From an uncultured Lentisphaerota bacterium (GTDB lineage Bacteria > Verrucomicrobiota > Kiritimatiellia > CAIQIC01), in contig CAITZM010000052.1 of assembly GCA_903896925.1 (NCBI GenBank), forward strand, positions 1 to 64,000: a stretch of 64,000 nt of DNA. The letters are read 5' to 3'. Positions 32,692 through 40,988 of this stretch are shown here, piece by piece. The notes under the pieces are model-generated. The model worked only from the letters and a program-made list of their open reading frames with translations. It did not search any database and was not told where the DNA came from. Positions within the stretch are counted from its first letter, which is position 1, and each line of letters starts with the position of its first letter. A program made the translations under genes and the position numbers.

Positions 32692-34245
32692 CTATTCTAG
32701 CTGCCTGTAGCGAAACTGGCGGAATATCGCCTGACCTTTACCGGCGCAGTAGAGGGCCGGACGCAAACTCAAAAAGCCACCCAGCGTCTGGTGCGTGTAG
32801 CCGCGAACGCTTATAGAGTTATAGATTTTCGTCAGCGAGTCCAAGGTCGGTCCGGCAAGAAAATCCACATCCCCGTGGTCGTTCACGATCCGCAGAAACA
32901 TGCGGTGGCTGGATTTCATGGGGCGATTCTTCTTCAACTGTCCGCGCTCGCCAGCCCATAAACATTCCTTCGTGATGCCGACGCCCGCGTAAAACTGCGG
33001 ATTGTAGAAGAGGATCAGGCCGGCCTGAACGCCATCTTCGACCTCGACCTCCAAAGTCACTTCATAAGCATCATCTCCGGCCATGCACGCGAGCGGACCG
33101 CAATCTGCCGGTGAAGTCCCTTTGCCGGCCATGACCAGTGCATGGCTCGAGAACTTGATACGCTCCGGATCGAATTCATCCCAGAACTGCCATTGGATGC
33201 CCAATCGCGGGCCGGCAAATTCATCGGAACGCTCCAGGGGCGGCAGCGGAGCGGACGCCAAGGGCGGCGTGTGGATGGGACGGGCCGGATTCACACCGGC
33301 CGGCACCCGCGCCCAACCCTCCGGCGTCCAGGAGATCGGCTCCATCAAGGTCTGGCGCCCCAGCGCTAGATTTTCGCGATCATAGCCATGATAAACCATC
33401 CACCAGGAACCTGGGGTGGCTTCAAACACGGTTCCGTGACCGCGTGACCACCATTTTTCCAGCCGGGAATCGGTATGAACCACGGGATTCAGCGGCGAGT
33501 TCTCCCACGGCCCCATTGGCGTCCGCGACCGCGCTTCCACGACCATGTGGCTGGTGGACGGCCCGCCAGTGCCCCCTTGCGCGCTGAACAGATGATACCA
33601 ACCATCACGATGGAGAAGCTTCGGCGATTCGAGACAGAAACCTTCGACACGCCAGTCTGGAGGGATGGGCCACCCGTCATATACTTTTCGGGCAGAACCT
33701 GCCACCGCCAAGCCATCCTCTGTGAGTTCAATGACGTGACCGTTGGAAAGGTGCAGGTAGCGTTTCCCGTCGGTTCCCACGACATGACCCGGATCGATGA
33801 GTCGCTTGTCCTTGTCAATTTTCAAGTCCACCGGCTGGCTCCAAGGTCCCTCGATGCGGTCGGCAGAGATGACATGAATGGAGACGGTCCCGTGGGTTTT
33901 GGACAGGCTGGGATAGTAAATGTAAAACCGGTTTTTGAAATAAACGATATCGGGTGCCCAGACATCGCCGTCATATTGTTGCAAAGCGCGGGTGACAGGC
34001 GTCCAATGCACCAGATCACGCGAACGCCAAATCATCAGCCCCGGCGCATAACGAAAAGAAGTGTGCGTCAGGTAGAAGTCCTCCCCCACCTTCACCATGC
34101 TGGGATCGGCATAGTCACCGGCAAGGATCGGATTGGTGAAGGTTCCCATAGATGCGGTGGGAAGGACGTTGTTGCCCTCCCCGGCGTGCAGCGCGACCGA
34201 TGGCGTCAGCAGCAGGGCGGCGAGAAGCGTGATCGTGGACCTCAT
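32692..34245 (-). CDS. Glycoside hydrolase family 43 protein with C-terminal beta-sandwich
   Basis: The product is 517 residues. The signal peptide is MRSTITLLAALLLTPSVALHA. A five-bladed propeller follows with the GH43 triad: base Asp in AGDYADPSM, pKa-modulating Asp in DVWAPDIVYF, and acid Glu in GFCLESPKLL. After about residue 335 comes a second beta-sandwich (WQFWDEFDPERIKFS) resembling the GH43 accessory domain of xylosidases/arabinofuranosidases. It is expected to release xylose or arabinose from side chains. It stands 36 bases upstream of the giant six-hairpin enzyme and probably shares its transcript. Confidence 0.93.
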   Translation of the reverse strand: MRSTITLLAALLLTPSVALHAGEGNNVLPTASMGTFTNPILAGDYADPSMVKVGEDFYLTHTSFRYAPGLMIWRSRDLVHWTPVTRALQQYDGDVWAPDIVYFKNRFYIYYPSLSKTHGTVSIHVISADRIEGPWSQPVDLKIDKDKRLIDPGHVVGTDGKRYLHLSNGHVIELTEDGLAVAGSARKVYDGWPIPPDWRVEGFCLESPKLLHRDGWYHLFSAQGGTGGPSTSHMVVEARSRTPMGPWENSPLNPVVHTDSRLEKWWSRGHGTVFEATPGSWWMVYHGYDRENLALGRQTLMEPISWTPEGWARVPAGVNPARPIHTPPLASAPLPPLERSDEFAGPRLGIQWQFWDEFDPERIKFSSHALVMAGKGTSPADCGPLACMAGDDAYEVTLEVEVEDGVQAGLILFYNPQFYAGVGITKECLWAGERGQLKKNRPMKSSHRMFLRIVNDHGDVDFLAGPTLDSLTKIYNSISVRGYTHQTLGGFLSLRPALYCAGKGQAIFRQFRYRQLE

Positions 34246-34305
34246 GGTTTTCTATTCTTTCGCACTTGATTCGCCAGTTCCGAGCCAGGTGGTGCGTATA
34301 CACGC

Positions 34306-35394
34306 TTACGGTTTGGGCGGTGCGACTTTCCTGACAGGGGGCGGCGGCGGGGCCTGATGCGCGGCGGGGTCGCTGGGCACCGGCGGGCCGAATGTATCCA
34401 CGGGTTGCGTGAAGAGGTAGCGCCAGACGGCTTCGTGGATGAATTCGCCCTTGGCGTTCTTCACGGCCGCGCCACCGGGCACGACGGAACTGTGCGCGCG
34501 CTTCGCGTCACCCTTCACGTCGGCAGCCGTGATCAGCCGGCGCGTGTGGCCGTAGGGCGGCGCGGCCTGATCCACGTTCACGATGGGCCCGCACTGATGC
34601 AGGCCCAGCAATTCCCACGAGCGGTCATAGTGGTGTCCCGGCCAGCCGCCATCGAGTACATGGCTGAAACCGAAGAACCGGTTCGCCGGCGTGGCGGAAG
34701 GCAGCGCCTGCCACTTTTCCAGCTGATCACGCGGGCCGCAGAACATCACCACGCGATCCACCCGCTGATATTTCGCGAAACGCGCCGCCGTCGTCGAGCC
34801 GTGGGAGGCACCGGAGATGATCACCCGGTCCCAACGCAGCCCCTGCCGGTCGGCGGTCAGGAAATAATCCCAGCGGCCCTGGGGGTTCTCCTTCGCGAGC
34901 CATTTCACGAACTGCACGGAGCGCTCCATCATGCCGTCGGGCTTGGGGATGTTCACCAACGGGCTGAAGTCCTCGCCGGTGGCGGCTTCGAGGCGGATCT
35001 TGCCGAGCAGCAGGCCATCATCGCCGGGCGACTCGTTGCCGAACTTGCCGAACCAGCCGTTCGCGTAATGGACGCGGATCGCGTGCAAACCATAGCTGTT
35101 CACGCGCTCGAAAAGCTGCGGGCTATGGCCCATCAGCCAGATGACCAGCTTCCCCTGCGGCTTCACCCGCGTGTCCACCGTGGCGTTCTCGAGGTCCGCC
35201 GGCTTGCCGCCCTTCTCGAAGATGAAATCAATTTCCGGGTGCGGCTTGGCGCGCGGATCGAGCGCGCTGGCCCGCGCCGTGAGTTCATAGCGCTGCGGCT
35301 TCGGGTCGCTGAACGCCAGCGGCACCTCGGCGGCACAGAGGGTCGCGAGCGATGGGAGCAGCACACTGCCGCAGGCAAGGATGATGGCTTTCAT
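34306..35394 (-). CDS. Secreted alpha/beta-hydrolase, BPSS1187-like
   Basis: The product is 362 residues. The signal peptide is MKAIILACGSVLLPSLATLCAAE. An alpha/beta-hydrolase core carries the nucleophile elbow VIISGASHGST (G-x-S-x-G), with strands KLVIWLMGHSP upstream and VDRVVMFCGPRD downstream, and a likely catalytic His in the AHSSVVPGG or EAVWRYLF region. The C-terminus is Pro-rich (PPPPPVRKVAPPKP). The pattern matches the BPSS1187 family of uncharacterised esterase-like proteins. Its start overlaps the stop of the beta-helix gene 35391-36713 by four bases (ATGA). An ester on the polysaccharide is a likely substrate. Confidence 0.85.
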   Translation of the reverse strand: MKAIILACGSVLLPSLATLCAAEVPLAFSDPKPQRYELTARASALDPRAKPHPEIDFIFEKGGKPADLENATVDTRVKPQGKLVIWLMGHSPQLFERVNSYGLHAIRVHYANGWFGKFGNESPGDDGLLLGKIRLEAATGEDFSPLVNIPKPDGMMERSVQFVKWLAKENPQGRWDYFLTADRQGLRWDRVIISGASHGSTTAARFAKYQRVDRVVMFCGPRDQLEKWQALPSATPANRFFGFSHVLDGGWPGHHYDRSWELLGLHQCGPIVNVDQAAPPYGHTRRLITAADVKGDAKRAHSSVVPGGAAVKNAKGEFIHEAVWRYLFTQPVDTFGPPVPSDPAAHQAPPPPPVRKVAPPKP

Positions 35395-36713
35395 GGTTTC
35401 TTCTGTTCCTCCGTTATTTCCGCGGTGGTATTCACGACCGACACTTGCTGCAAACTCCGCTCCTGCACCTGGCCGCCGTTGCGAAGCACTGCGCCACGCG
35501 CGGGCCCTGCGGAGGCCTCCAGCCGGACCTGGCTCAGGCTCAAGTGCTCGATGGTGCCGCGATTGACCAGCAGATCGAGCGGCCCGGGAGTCCGGTTACG
35601 TATATAGGCCTGCGTCAGCTGCAAGCTTTTGAGTGTGGCGCCCGGCTCGACATAGATGGTGGCGGCCGGCCTGATGGTTTCCGTGCGATGGAGGTCGCTG
35701 ATCACCCACCCGCTAACGACTGCGGGCGCATCGATCCAGATCAGCGAGAGATTGGAGTTCCCCGGCTTCGCCGGATCGGCCTTCAGGCCCAGCGTGCTCT
35801 TCGCACAGAAGATCCCGCTCATGGAAATGTCCTCGAACGTGCTCTCGCTGCCGGGATGGACCTTGTGGTTGGTGAACGACACCACGTTGACGCGGTAGGT
35901 GCCGAAGATGTTCGCCAGCCGGATGCGCCGGATCGGCGAGCCGGCGGAGAGCAGGCGTACGGCGGTGTAGCCGTCCTGGGCCCAGATGCCGTCCACGGCC
36001 ACGTCCTCGATCGGGCCGCGGCTCATCTCGAAGATGCCGCCATCATCGGCGTTGAGCGCGACCGAGTCGTCGTTGGTCGCGCCCTTGAGGTTCGTGATGC
36101 GGCCCTGCCGCGAATTGCCGTGCACATGGATGCCGTCCATGTTCGTCCGCTTGAGGTTGTGGTCGAAGGTGATGTCTTCGATCGTGAACCCGGTGAGATT
36201 GCCGAGTTGCGTGCTGAACGTGACGGGATCTTTCAAGGTGAGCCCGCGCAGGGTGAGATGCTTCACCCGGTTGAACCGCATCTGCACGCCCAGATAGCGG
36301 GCGGGGTCATAGGCCCCTTTCCAGTTGCGGGTCTTTTGATATTCGACGAGCGACTGGCCTTCGTTGTGCATGTCCCACACGCCGCCGATGAGCGCAACGT
36401 TCTCGTTGCCGCGCTCGTGATCGTCGTTGGTGATCATCACGCAGTCGCTGCCATCCTTGAGCCGGACCACGGCGGCCGGATCGAGCTGTAGCGTCTGGTT
36501 CGAGTGGATGCGCAGCGTCTTGCTGATGAGGTAGTGCCTGGCCGGCGTCGGCAAACACACCAAGGTGCGCCGCGTATCGAGCAGGGCCTGGATGGCCGCG
36601 GTGTCGTCCTGCACGCCATCGCCGGCGGGCTGTGGCGTTTCCTGGGAGCGTACGAGCAGCGTCAGCAGAAGGGGCGACAGCATCAGCAGCGAACGCTTCC
36701 ACAGGCGAGGCAC
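35391..36713 (-). CDS. Secreted GH28-like right-handed beta-helix enzyme
   Basis: The product is 440 residues using GTG 36713, which yields a proper leader (basic start, then LLMLSPLLLTLLVRS) right after the upstream stop; ATG 36683 is an alternative. The mature N-terminus DGVQDDTAAIQALLD is the pectate-lyase-superfamily opening motif. The segments NMDGIHVHG and TNDDSVALN resemble the NTDG and DD motifs of GH28 polygalacturonases, though the GHG and RIK motifs are not seen. It is therefore GH28-like with some doubt. Its start lies 4 bases from the propeller gene upstream and its stop overlaps the esterase gene downstream, giving a coupled trio. Confidence 0.83.
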   Translation of the reverse strand: MPRLWKRSLLMLSPLLLTLLVRSQETPQPAGDGVQDDTAAIQALLDTRRTLVCLPTPARHYLISKTLRIHSNQTLQLDPAAVVRLKDGSDCVMITNDDHERGNENVALIGGVWDMHNEGQSLVEYQKTRNWKGAYDPARYLGVQMRFNRVKHLTLRGLTLKDPVTFSTQLGNLTGFTIEDITFDHNLKRTNMDGIHVHGNSRQGRITNLKGATNDDSVALNADDGGIFEMSRGPIEDVAVDGIWAQDGYTAVRLLSAGSPIRRIRLANIFGTYRVNVVSFTNHKVHPGSESTFEDISMSGIFCAKSTLGLKADPAKPGNSNLSLIWIDAPAVVSGWVISDLHRTETIRPAATIYVEPGATLKSLQLTQAYIRNRTPGPLDLLVNRGTIEHLSLSQVRLEASAGPARGAVLRNGGQVQERSLQQVSVVNTTAEITEEQKKP

Positions 36714-36717
36714 CCCG

Positions 36718-37704
36718 CTATTTTGCCGCTTCAAAACCCAAATCTTCGCCGGCGTGCAGCGCCACGCCGATCTGTTCCAGATGACCATGCCGACCGTTGT
36801 ACCAGAGCAGCCATTGCGTGCCATCAAAAATCGCAAACGGTTTGTAGCAGGCGTCGTGATCCCACCGCCCCGCGCCCGGCCGGATGACCGGGTTGGCGGG
36901 AAGGCGCTGCCAGTTCGCGATGCCGTCGCGCGAACGGGCGAGGCCGATCTGCGCGTGCGCCTCGTCGCGAAAGCCAATGTAAAACATCACAAACCAAGCG
37001 CCGCATTTTTCCACCTGGCAGGCGGTGACTTTGTGTTTCTCCCACTCGCTCTTCGGGTCGGGCGTGAAGATCGGATTTCCCGCGTGCTTGGCCCATGTCA
37101 GGCCGTCGGAGCTCGTCGCGCAGCCGATGGCGTTCGGCTCGTTCTGTTCCCCTCCGGAATACCACATGCGGAATTGTTTCGCCGGCTCGTCCCAGAGGAC
37201 CGACGGGCACATGACGGCCACCCGTTCCCAGGGTTTGTCGCTGGCGAGCACGGGCTTGTCGCTCATGCGTTTCCACGTCACCCCATCGGGGCTCGTCGCG
37301 TAGCCGATCCACGAATGGCCCTTGGCCTGGCCCGTGTACCACAGGTGATAACCATCCGTGCGTTTAACGACGTACGGCCGGTTGATGTCGTCCTCCCAGC
37401 CGGTTTCCTTCCGCGGGCCCAGCACGATCTGCGGCGGCTCGCTCCAATGGATCCCGTCCTTGCTCTCCACCAGTGCGATGGATTTTTTCGGACGCCATGA
37501 CAGCCACATCCGGTATTTATCGCCCTCATGCAAAACGGAAATATCGAAACAGGTTCCATATTTCCCACCCATCACCGGGTTGCCCTCGAACTTCTTCCAG
37601 CCGGCCACGGTCTCCGGAACGGCGGGTTCCACCGCCACCGCGTGGGGGGGCACGAGCCAACCCAGCAGCGGGACGGCCACCAGCAACCACAGGTTTCGTT
37701 TCAT
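36718..37704 (-). CDS. Secreted five-bladed beta-propeller (GH43/GH130-like clan)
   Basis: The product is 328 residues from ATG 37704. The signal peptide is MKRNLWLLVAVPLLGWL. The body has repeated blades of the glycosidase type: KYRMWLSWRPKKSIALVESKDG, YHLWYTGQAKGHSWIGYATSPDG, FRMWYSGGEQNEPNAIGCATS. These recurring W-Y-x-G and ATSxDG blocks are typical of uncharacterised GH43/GH32/GH130-like propellers. A conserved Asp (CFDISVL) and Glu/Asp (WEDDINRP) may be catalytic. First of a coupled trio with the GH28-like and BPSS1187-like genes. Confidence 0.83.
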   Translation of the reverse strand: MKRNLWLLVAVPLLGWLVPPHAVAVEPAVPETVAGWKKFEGNPVMGGKYGTCFDISVLHEGDKYRMWLSWRPKKSIALVESKDGIHWSEPPQIVLGPRKETGWEDDINRPYVVKRTDGYHLWYTGQAKGHSWIGYATSPDGVTWKRMSDKPVLASDKPWERVAVMCPSVLWDEPAKQFRMWYSGGEQNEPNAIGCATSSDGLTWAKHAGNPIFTPDPKSEWEKHKVTACQVEKCGAWFVMFYIGFRDEAHAQIGLARSRDGIANWQRLPANPVIRPGAGRWDHDACYKPFAIFDGTQWLLWYNGRHGHLEQIGVALHAGEDLGFEAAK

Positions 37705-37766
37705 ATGCGGTCCTTCGTCATTTCCATGCCTTGAACACCCAGGCCAGCCCGGCCACACGCTGTGGT

Positions 37767-39311
37767 TCAGTGGCCGATATTTTTCAGCGCGCCCGCTCCC
37801 AGCCGCTCGCGCAGTTGGGCCAGATACAGGCTCGGGGGCAGCACCGGTGCGCCGTGCGCCTCCAGCCAGGAGCCTTTTCCCGCGCTGTCTTTCCCGAAGG
37901 CGCCGGTGCAACCGATGCACCAGTTTATGGCTCCGGGCGGCTGTTCCATCGTGAGCGTCTTCGCCGTGCAGTTCCAGGCCACGGCCCAGCCCATCGCCCA
38001 GCCGTGCCCGGAACCGGACGTCCTGCGGTTGATGAACTCAATCCGTCCATCCGGCAGCTGGCAGGAATCAATCAGCAGCGCCGTGGACCAGCGCATGTGC
38101 GGCTGGATGCCGCCCTTGCCCTGGAATTTGCAATGCAGCGCCACATTGAGCTTCGCGGAAGAATTCAGCGTGGCGACGTAGAAGGAGCCATCGCCCGTCG
38201 AGGTACAGCGGTTGATCAGCACCTGCGAACCCACCAGCAGAAAATCCGCCGGATAGCCCGCGCCCTTCTCCACGCTGGCCGCATGCACGGCATGGATATC
38301 TTCGAGCGTGATCCGCCGGGCCCCGGCCTCCACTTTGACATTGCCGAGCGTGTCGTGCATGGCGACGTCCCTGATCCAGCAGTCCTCGCAATGATCGAGC
38401 ACAGCCGCGTCGTTGTTCCGAGCGGTGAGGGTGCCCTTGGGTGGCGGCGACGTGATCCGCAGCGACTCCAGCCCGCACTGCACCAGGCGCTTCGGGAGTG
38501 TCGTTTTGAGCACCATGGCACAGCCTGGAGCGAGCAGCCGGGCGTCGAGCGCGTCGGTGAGCGGAACGTCCAGCGTCAGGCGGTTGCCCTGGACGGAACG
38601 CAGGGTGCGTTCGCAGGTGATCGGTGCGTCGGTTTTCATCCACGTCTGCGGTTTCCCGTTCCGCACGAGGGCGTCCATGCCCATGACGTGGATCCACTGC
38701 TCCGTCGCCAGCCGCCGGATGAGGATGGCATCGCCCGCCGTAAGGCCGCGGGCCCCCTGGACGGAAAAGCTCAATACGCCGGAAGGGACATAGGCATCCG
38801 TGATCGGGAAACAGGAAGCCGGCGTCTCTTTCGGGAACCGCAACCGTTCCCCCGCGATGACCACACACACATGCGGTTCGCCGGTCATTTCGATGACGGT
38901 GCCCCCCTGGCCCGCACCCGAACCGCGCAGGACCACGCCATCCTGGGAAAGCGTGAGCGGCCGGGCGCAATGAAAAGTTCCGGGCCGGAGCAACACAGTG
39001 CCGCGAAACCCATCCGTCAACGGCAGGGCGGCGACCGCATCGAGGGCGGCCTGGATGGCGGCCGAGTCATCGCCGCCCGAGGGTGCCACTTCCCTGCGAG
39101 CGGGAACCACCGGCAGTTTTACGCCACCGCCGCCGTAACCCGCGTGCGAGAAATCCACGATGCGGTCGCCACGAGTGGTGGTTTGATAGTGGAGCTGCCC
39201 CCCGGCGCCCACCGTGACCCACGGGGTGCCGGCTGGCTGTTGCACAGCAGCGACCGGCAGAGCGGTCAGCGACAGGAGCAGCAACGCGACGAATGACGGG
39301 GTGTTTTTCAT
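37767..39311 (-). CDS. Secreted beta-helix protein (pectate-lyase superfamily)
   Basis: The product is 514 residues from ATG 39311; the upstream in-frame ATG at 39371 adds unlikely residues. The leader is MKNTPSFVALLLLSLTALPVAA. A conserved segment GGDDSAAIQAALDAVAALP opens the helix, followed by TVLLRPGTFHCARPLTLSQDG and VVLRGSGAGQGGTVIEMTG, which are standard rungs of the Pectate_lyase_3/DUF4955-like group. Late rungs (ARRITLEDIHAVHA, ALLIDSCQLPDGRIEFINR) follow. No catalytic set could be assigned. It sits between the carboxylesterase and propeller genes on the same strand. Confidence 0.85.
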   Translation of the reverse strand: MKNTPSFVALLLLSLTALPVAAVQQPAGTPWVTVGAGGQLHYQTTTRGDRIVDFSHAGYGGGGVKLPVVPARREVAPSGGDDSAAIQAALDAVAALPLTDGFRGTVLLRPGTFHCARPLTLSQDGVVLRGSGAGQGGTVIEMTGEPHVCVVIAGERLRFPKETPASCFPITDAYVPSGVLSFSVQGARGLTAGDAILIRRLATEQWIHVMGMDALVRNGKPQTWMKTDAPITCERTLRSVQGNRLTLDVPLTDALDARLLAPGCAMVLKTTLPKRLVQCGLESLRITSPPPKGTLTARNNDAAVLDHCEDCWIRDVAMHDTLGNVKVEAGARRITLEDIHAVHAASVEKGAGYPADFLLVGSQVLINRCTSTGDGSFYVATLNSSAKLNVALHCKFQGKGGIQPHMRWSTALLIDSCQLPDGRIEFINRRTSGSGHGWAMGWAVAWNCTAKTLTMEQPPGAINWCIGCTGAFGKDSAGKGSWLEAHGAPVLPPSLYLAQLRERLGAGALKNIGH

Positions 39312-39377
39312 GATGTAATCTTTGTAAAATCGCCGGCTATTTTCGCCGGCAGCTGACGGAATCCTGCACACAGCCCA

Positions 39378-40988
39378 TCACTTCTCCAGCAAGTCACGAA
39401 AGAAACCCAACCTTTCTTGCGCAACGATCTGACGTGGGCCTGACGCCAAGCCAAGCGCCATGGTGGAAGGCTTGTCAGCTGCGAACGGCAGCCAGGTCGG
39501 ACGGCCGGTCCCGTTGGGGTTTCCGGTTTTGACGAAGTTCACCCAGTACGAAGAGACTTCGTCCGCGATCCGCCGATCGGCCGGCGACCAGGGCCGCTGC
39601 AGTCTGTTCAGGTTGTTGAACTCATAGACCAGATCCGAGGAATGAAACGCCCCGAACTCAGGATGTTCCGGCCACGGGATGGCCTGCTCAAAGAGATAGG
39701 TGAAGACCGGCGTCCTGGCGGTCTTGGCCCGCCTGTGGGCCCAGTAAAACACGGACGACAGCCGGTATTCGAGCTGCGCCAGCTTCTCCATCTCGCGCGC
39801 CGCGTGATCGGTTGAAGCCGGATAAAGAGAGCGGAAGTCCGCAGCCCGGCCTTCGAACATTTTCGGCACCTTGGCGTTGAAGGAAGCCGCGGTGGTTTTC
39901 AGATACCGGGCGGGCGGCCCGAAATCGTCGGCCGTGATGCCGGTCAACGTGGGCACATCGCTGGCCAGGCCTTGGTCGAGTGCGGCCGGGTACTCCAGCG
40001 GGAAGGCCCAACCATCCGTATTCACACCGCCGCCCAGACAATTCCGCGTAAACGTGCCCACCGCCGGGTCGTAGGCGATGAGTTCCGCGGCGGGCAGGGC
40101 CCGCAACGCTTCGAGCGTGGGGGCCTTTTTCGCCGTGGCAAACTTCAGCCCTTCCTGCTCTTTTTGCCAGACGTTGCCGACCGCGTGCGGCTTCGTCAAA
40201 TAGTCATAGGGGAAGCTCACCGCCAGCGCTCCACGGAACAAACCCTTGGCCAAAGGGCTGGCGGTCAGATAATGCAGCGCCATGCCACCGCTCGACTGCC
40301 CGCAGAGGGTGACCTTGTCCGAGTCGCCACCGAAGGCGCTGATGTTGTGGCGGACCCATTGCAACGCTGCGATGATGTCCAGCATCCCATAATTTCCACA
40401 CGCGTGGTGGGGCGATTCCCGAGTCAGTTGCGGATGCCCCATGCCGGCCAAAATACCCAGCCGGAAATTCAGGGTGACGACGATGATGCCCTTGCGCGCC
40501 AACGCTGTACCGTCATAGACCGGCACACTCCCCGAGCCGTGTGTGCCGGAGCCCCCGTGGAGATAGACCAGAACGGCCAGCTTGTCCGCAGCCGTCGCTG
40601 CGGGAGTCCAAACATTCAGGAACAGGCAGTCCTCGCTCGTAGCGCCGGTCACCGAAAACTCGACCGTGTACGGCGGTGTACAGGCGCTCACCGGCTGTGT
40701 GCAGCTCGCGCCAAACGCGGCGGTCTGGCGCACGCCCTCCCAGCGGACGGGCGGCTGCGGTTCGCGCCAACGCAGCGCGCCAACCGGCGGCGCCGCGTAG
40801 GGGATGCCTTTGAAGGCAACCACACCGCTCTCCTGATCGTGAACGCCTTCGAGCTGCCCTGATTCCACCTGGATGGGCTGGCGTAAAACAGCCTCGGAGG
40901 GAAAACCCGCTCCACCGCCCAAGCACAGGAAGGCGATGCAGGCGAACCACAAGTTCCGTTTCCTATGCATCCTGAAGTCTGCGCTCAT
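39378..40988 (-). CDS. Carboxylesterase type B, secreted
   Basis: The product is 536 residues. The start at ATG 40988 overlaps the stop of the upstream glycosidase (ATGA); ATG 40970 would give a tidier leader (MHRKRNLWFACIAFLCLG). The family hallmarks are in order: VVAFKGIPYAAPPVGALRW, EDCLFLNVWTP, VYLHGGSGTHGSG (oxyanion hole), FGGDSDKVTLCGQSSGGMAL, with the nucleophile Ser in G-Q-S-S-G instead of the usual G-E-S-A-G, and His candidates in the GAFHSSDLVYEF stretch. It would hydrolyse carboxylic esters, perhaps acetyl or feruloyl groups on glycans. Confidence 0.93.
   Translation of the reverse strand: MSADFRMHRKRNLWFACIAFLCLGGGAGFPSEAVLRQPIQVESGQLEGVHDQESGVVAFKGIPYAAPPVGALRWREPQPPVRWEGVRQTAAFGASCTQPVSACTPPYTVEFSVTGATSEDCLFLNVWTPAATAADKLAVLVYLHGGSGTHGSGSVPVYDGTALARKGIIVVTLNFRLGILAGMGHPQLTRESPHHACGNYGMLDIIAALQWVRHNISAFGGDSDKVTLCGQSSGGMALHYLTASPLAKGLFRGALAVSFPYDYLTKPHAVGNVWQKEQEGLKFATAKKAPTLEALRALPAAELIAYDPAVGTFTRNCLGGGVNTDGWAFPLEYPAALDQGLASDVPTLTGITADDFGPPARYLKTTAASFNAKVPKMFEGRAADFRSLYPASTDHAAREMEKLAQLEYRLSSVFYWAHRRAKTARTPVFTYLFEQAIPWPEHPEFGAFHSSDLVYEFNNLNRLQRPWSPADRRIADEVSSYWVNFVKTGNPNGTGRPTWLPFAADKPSTMALGLASGPRQIVAQERLGFFRDLLEK

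Noticed and set aside
35445..36491. 348-codon open frame opposite the GH28-like gene
   Set aside because: Same reason: the minus strand carries a recognised family with signal peptide, while the plus frame has no recognisable features.
39378..40988. Inactive carboxylesterase because of the G-Q-S-S-G elbow
   Set aside because: The G-x-S-x-G pattern, oxyanion loop and other family blocks are intact; Glu-to-Gln next to the nucleophile is a tolerated variation, not a loss of the catalytic Ser.
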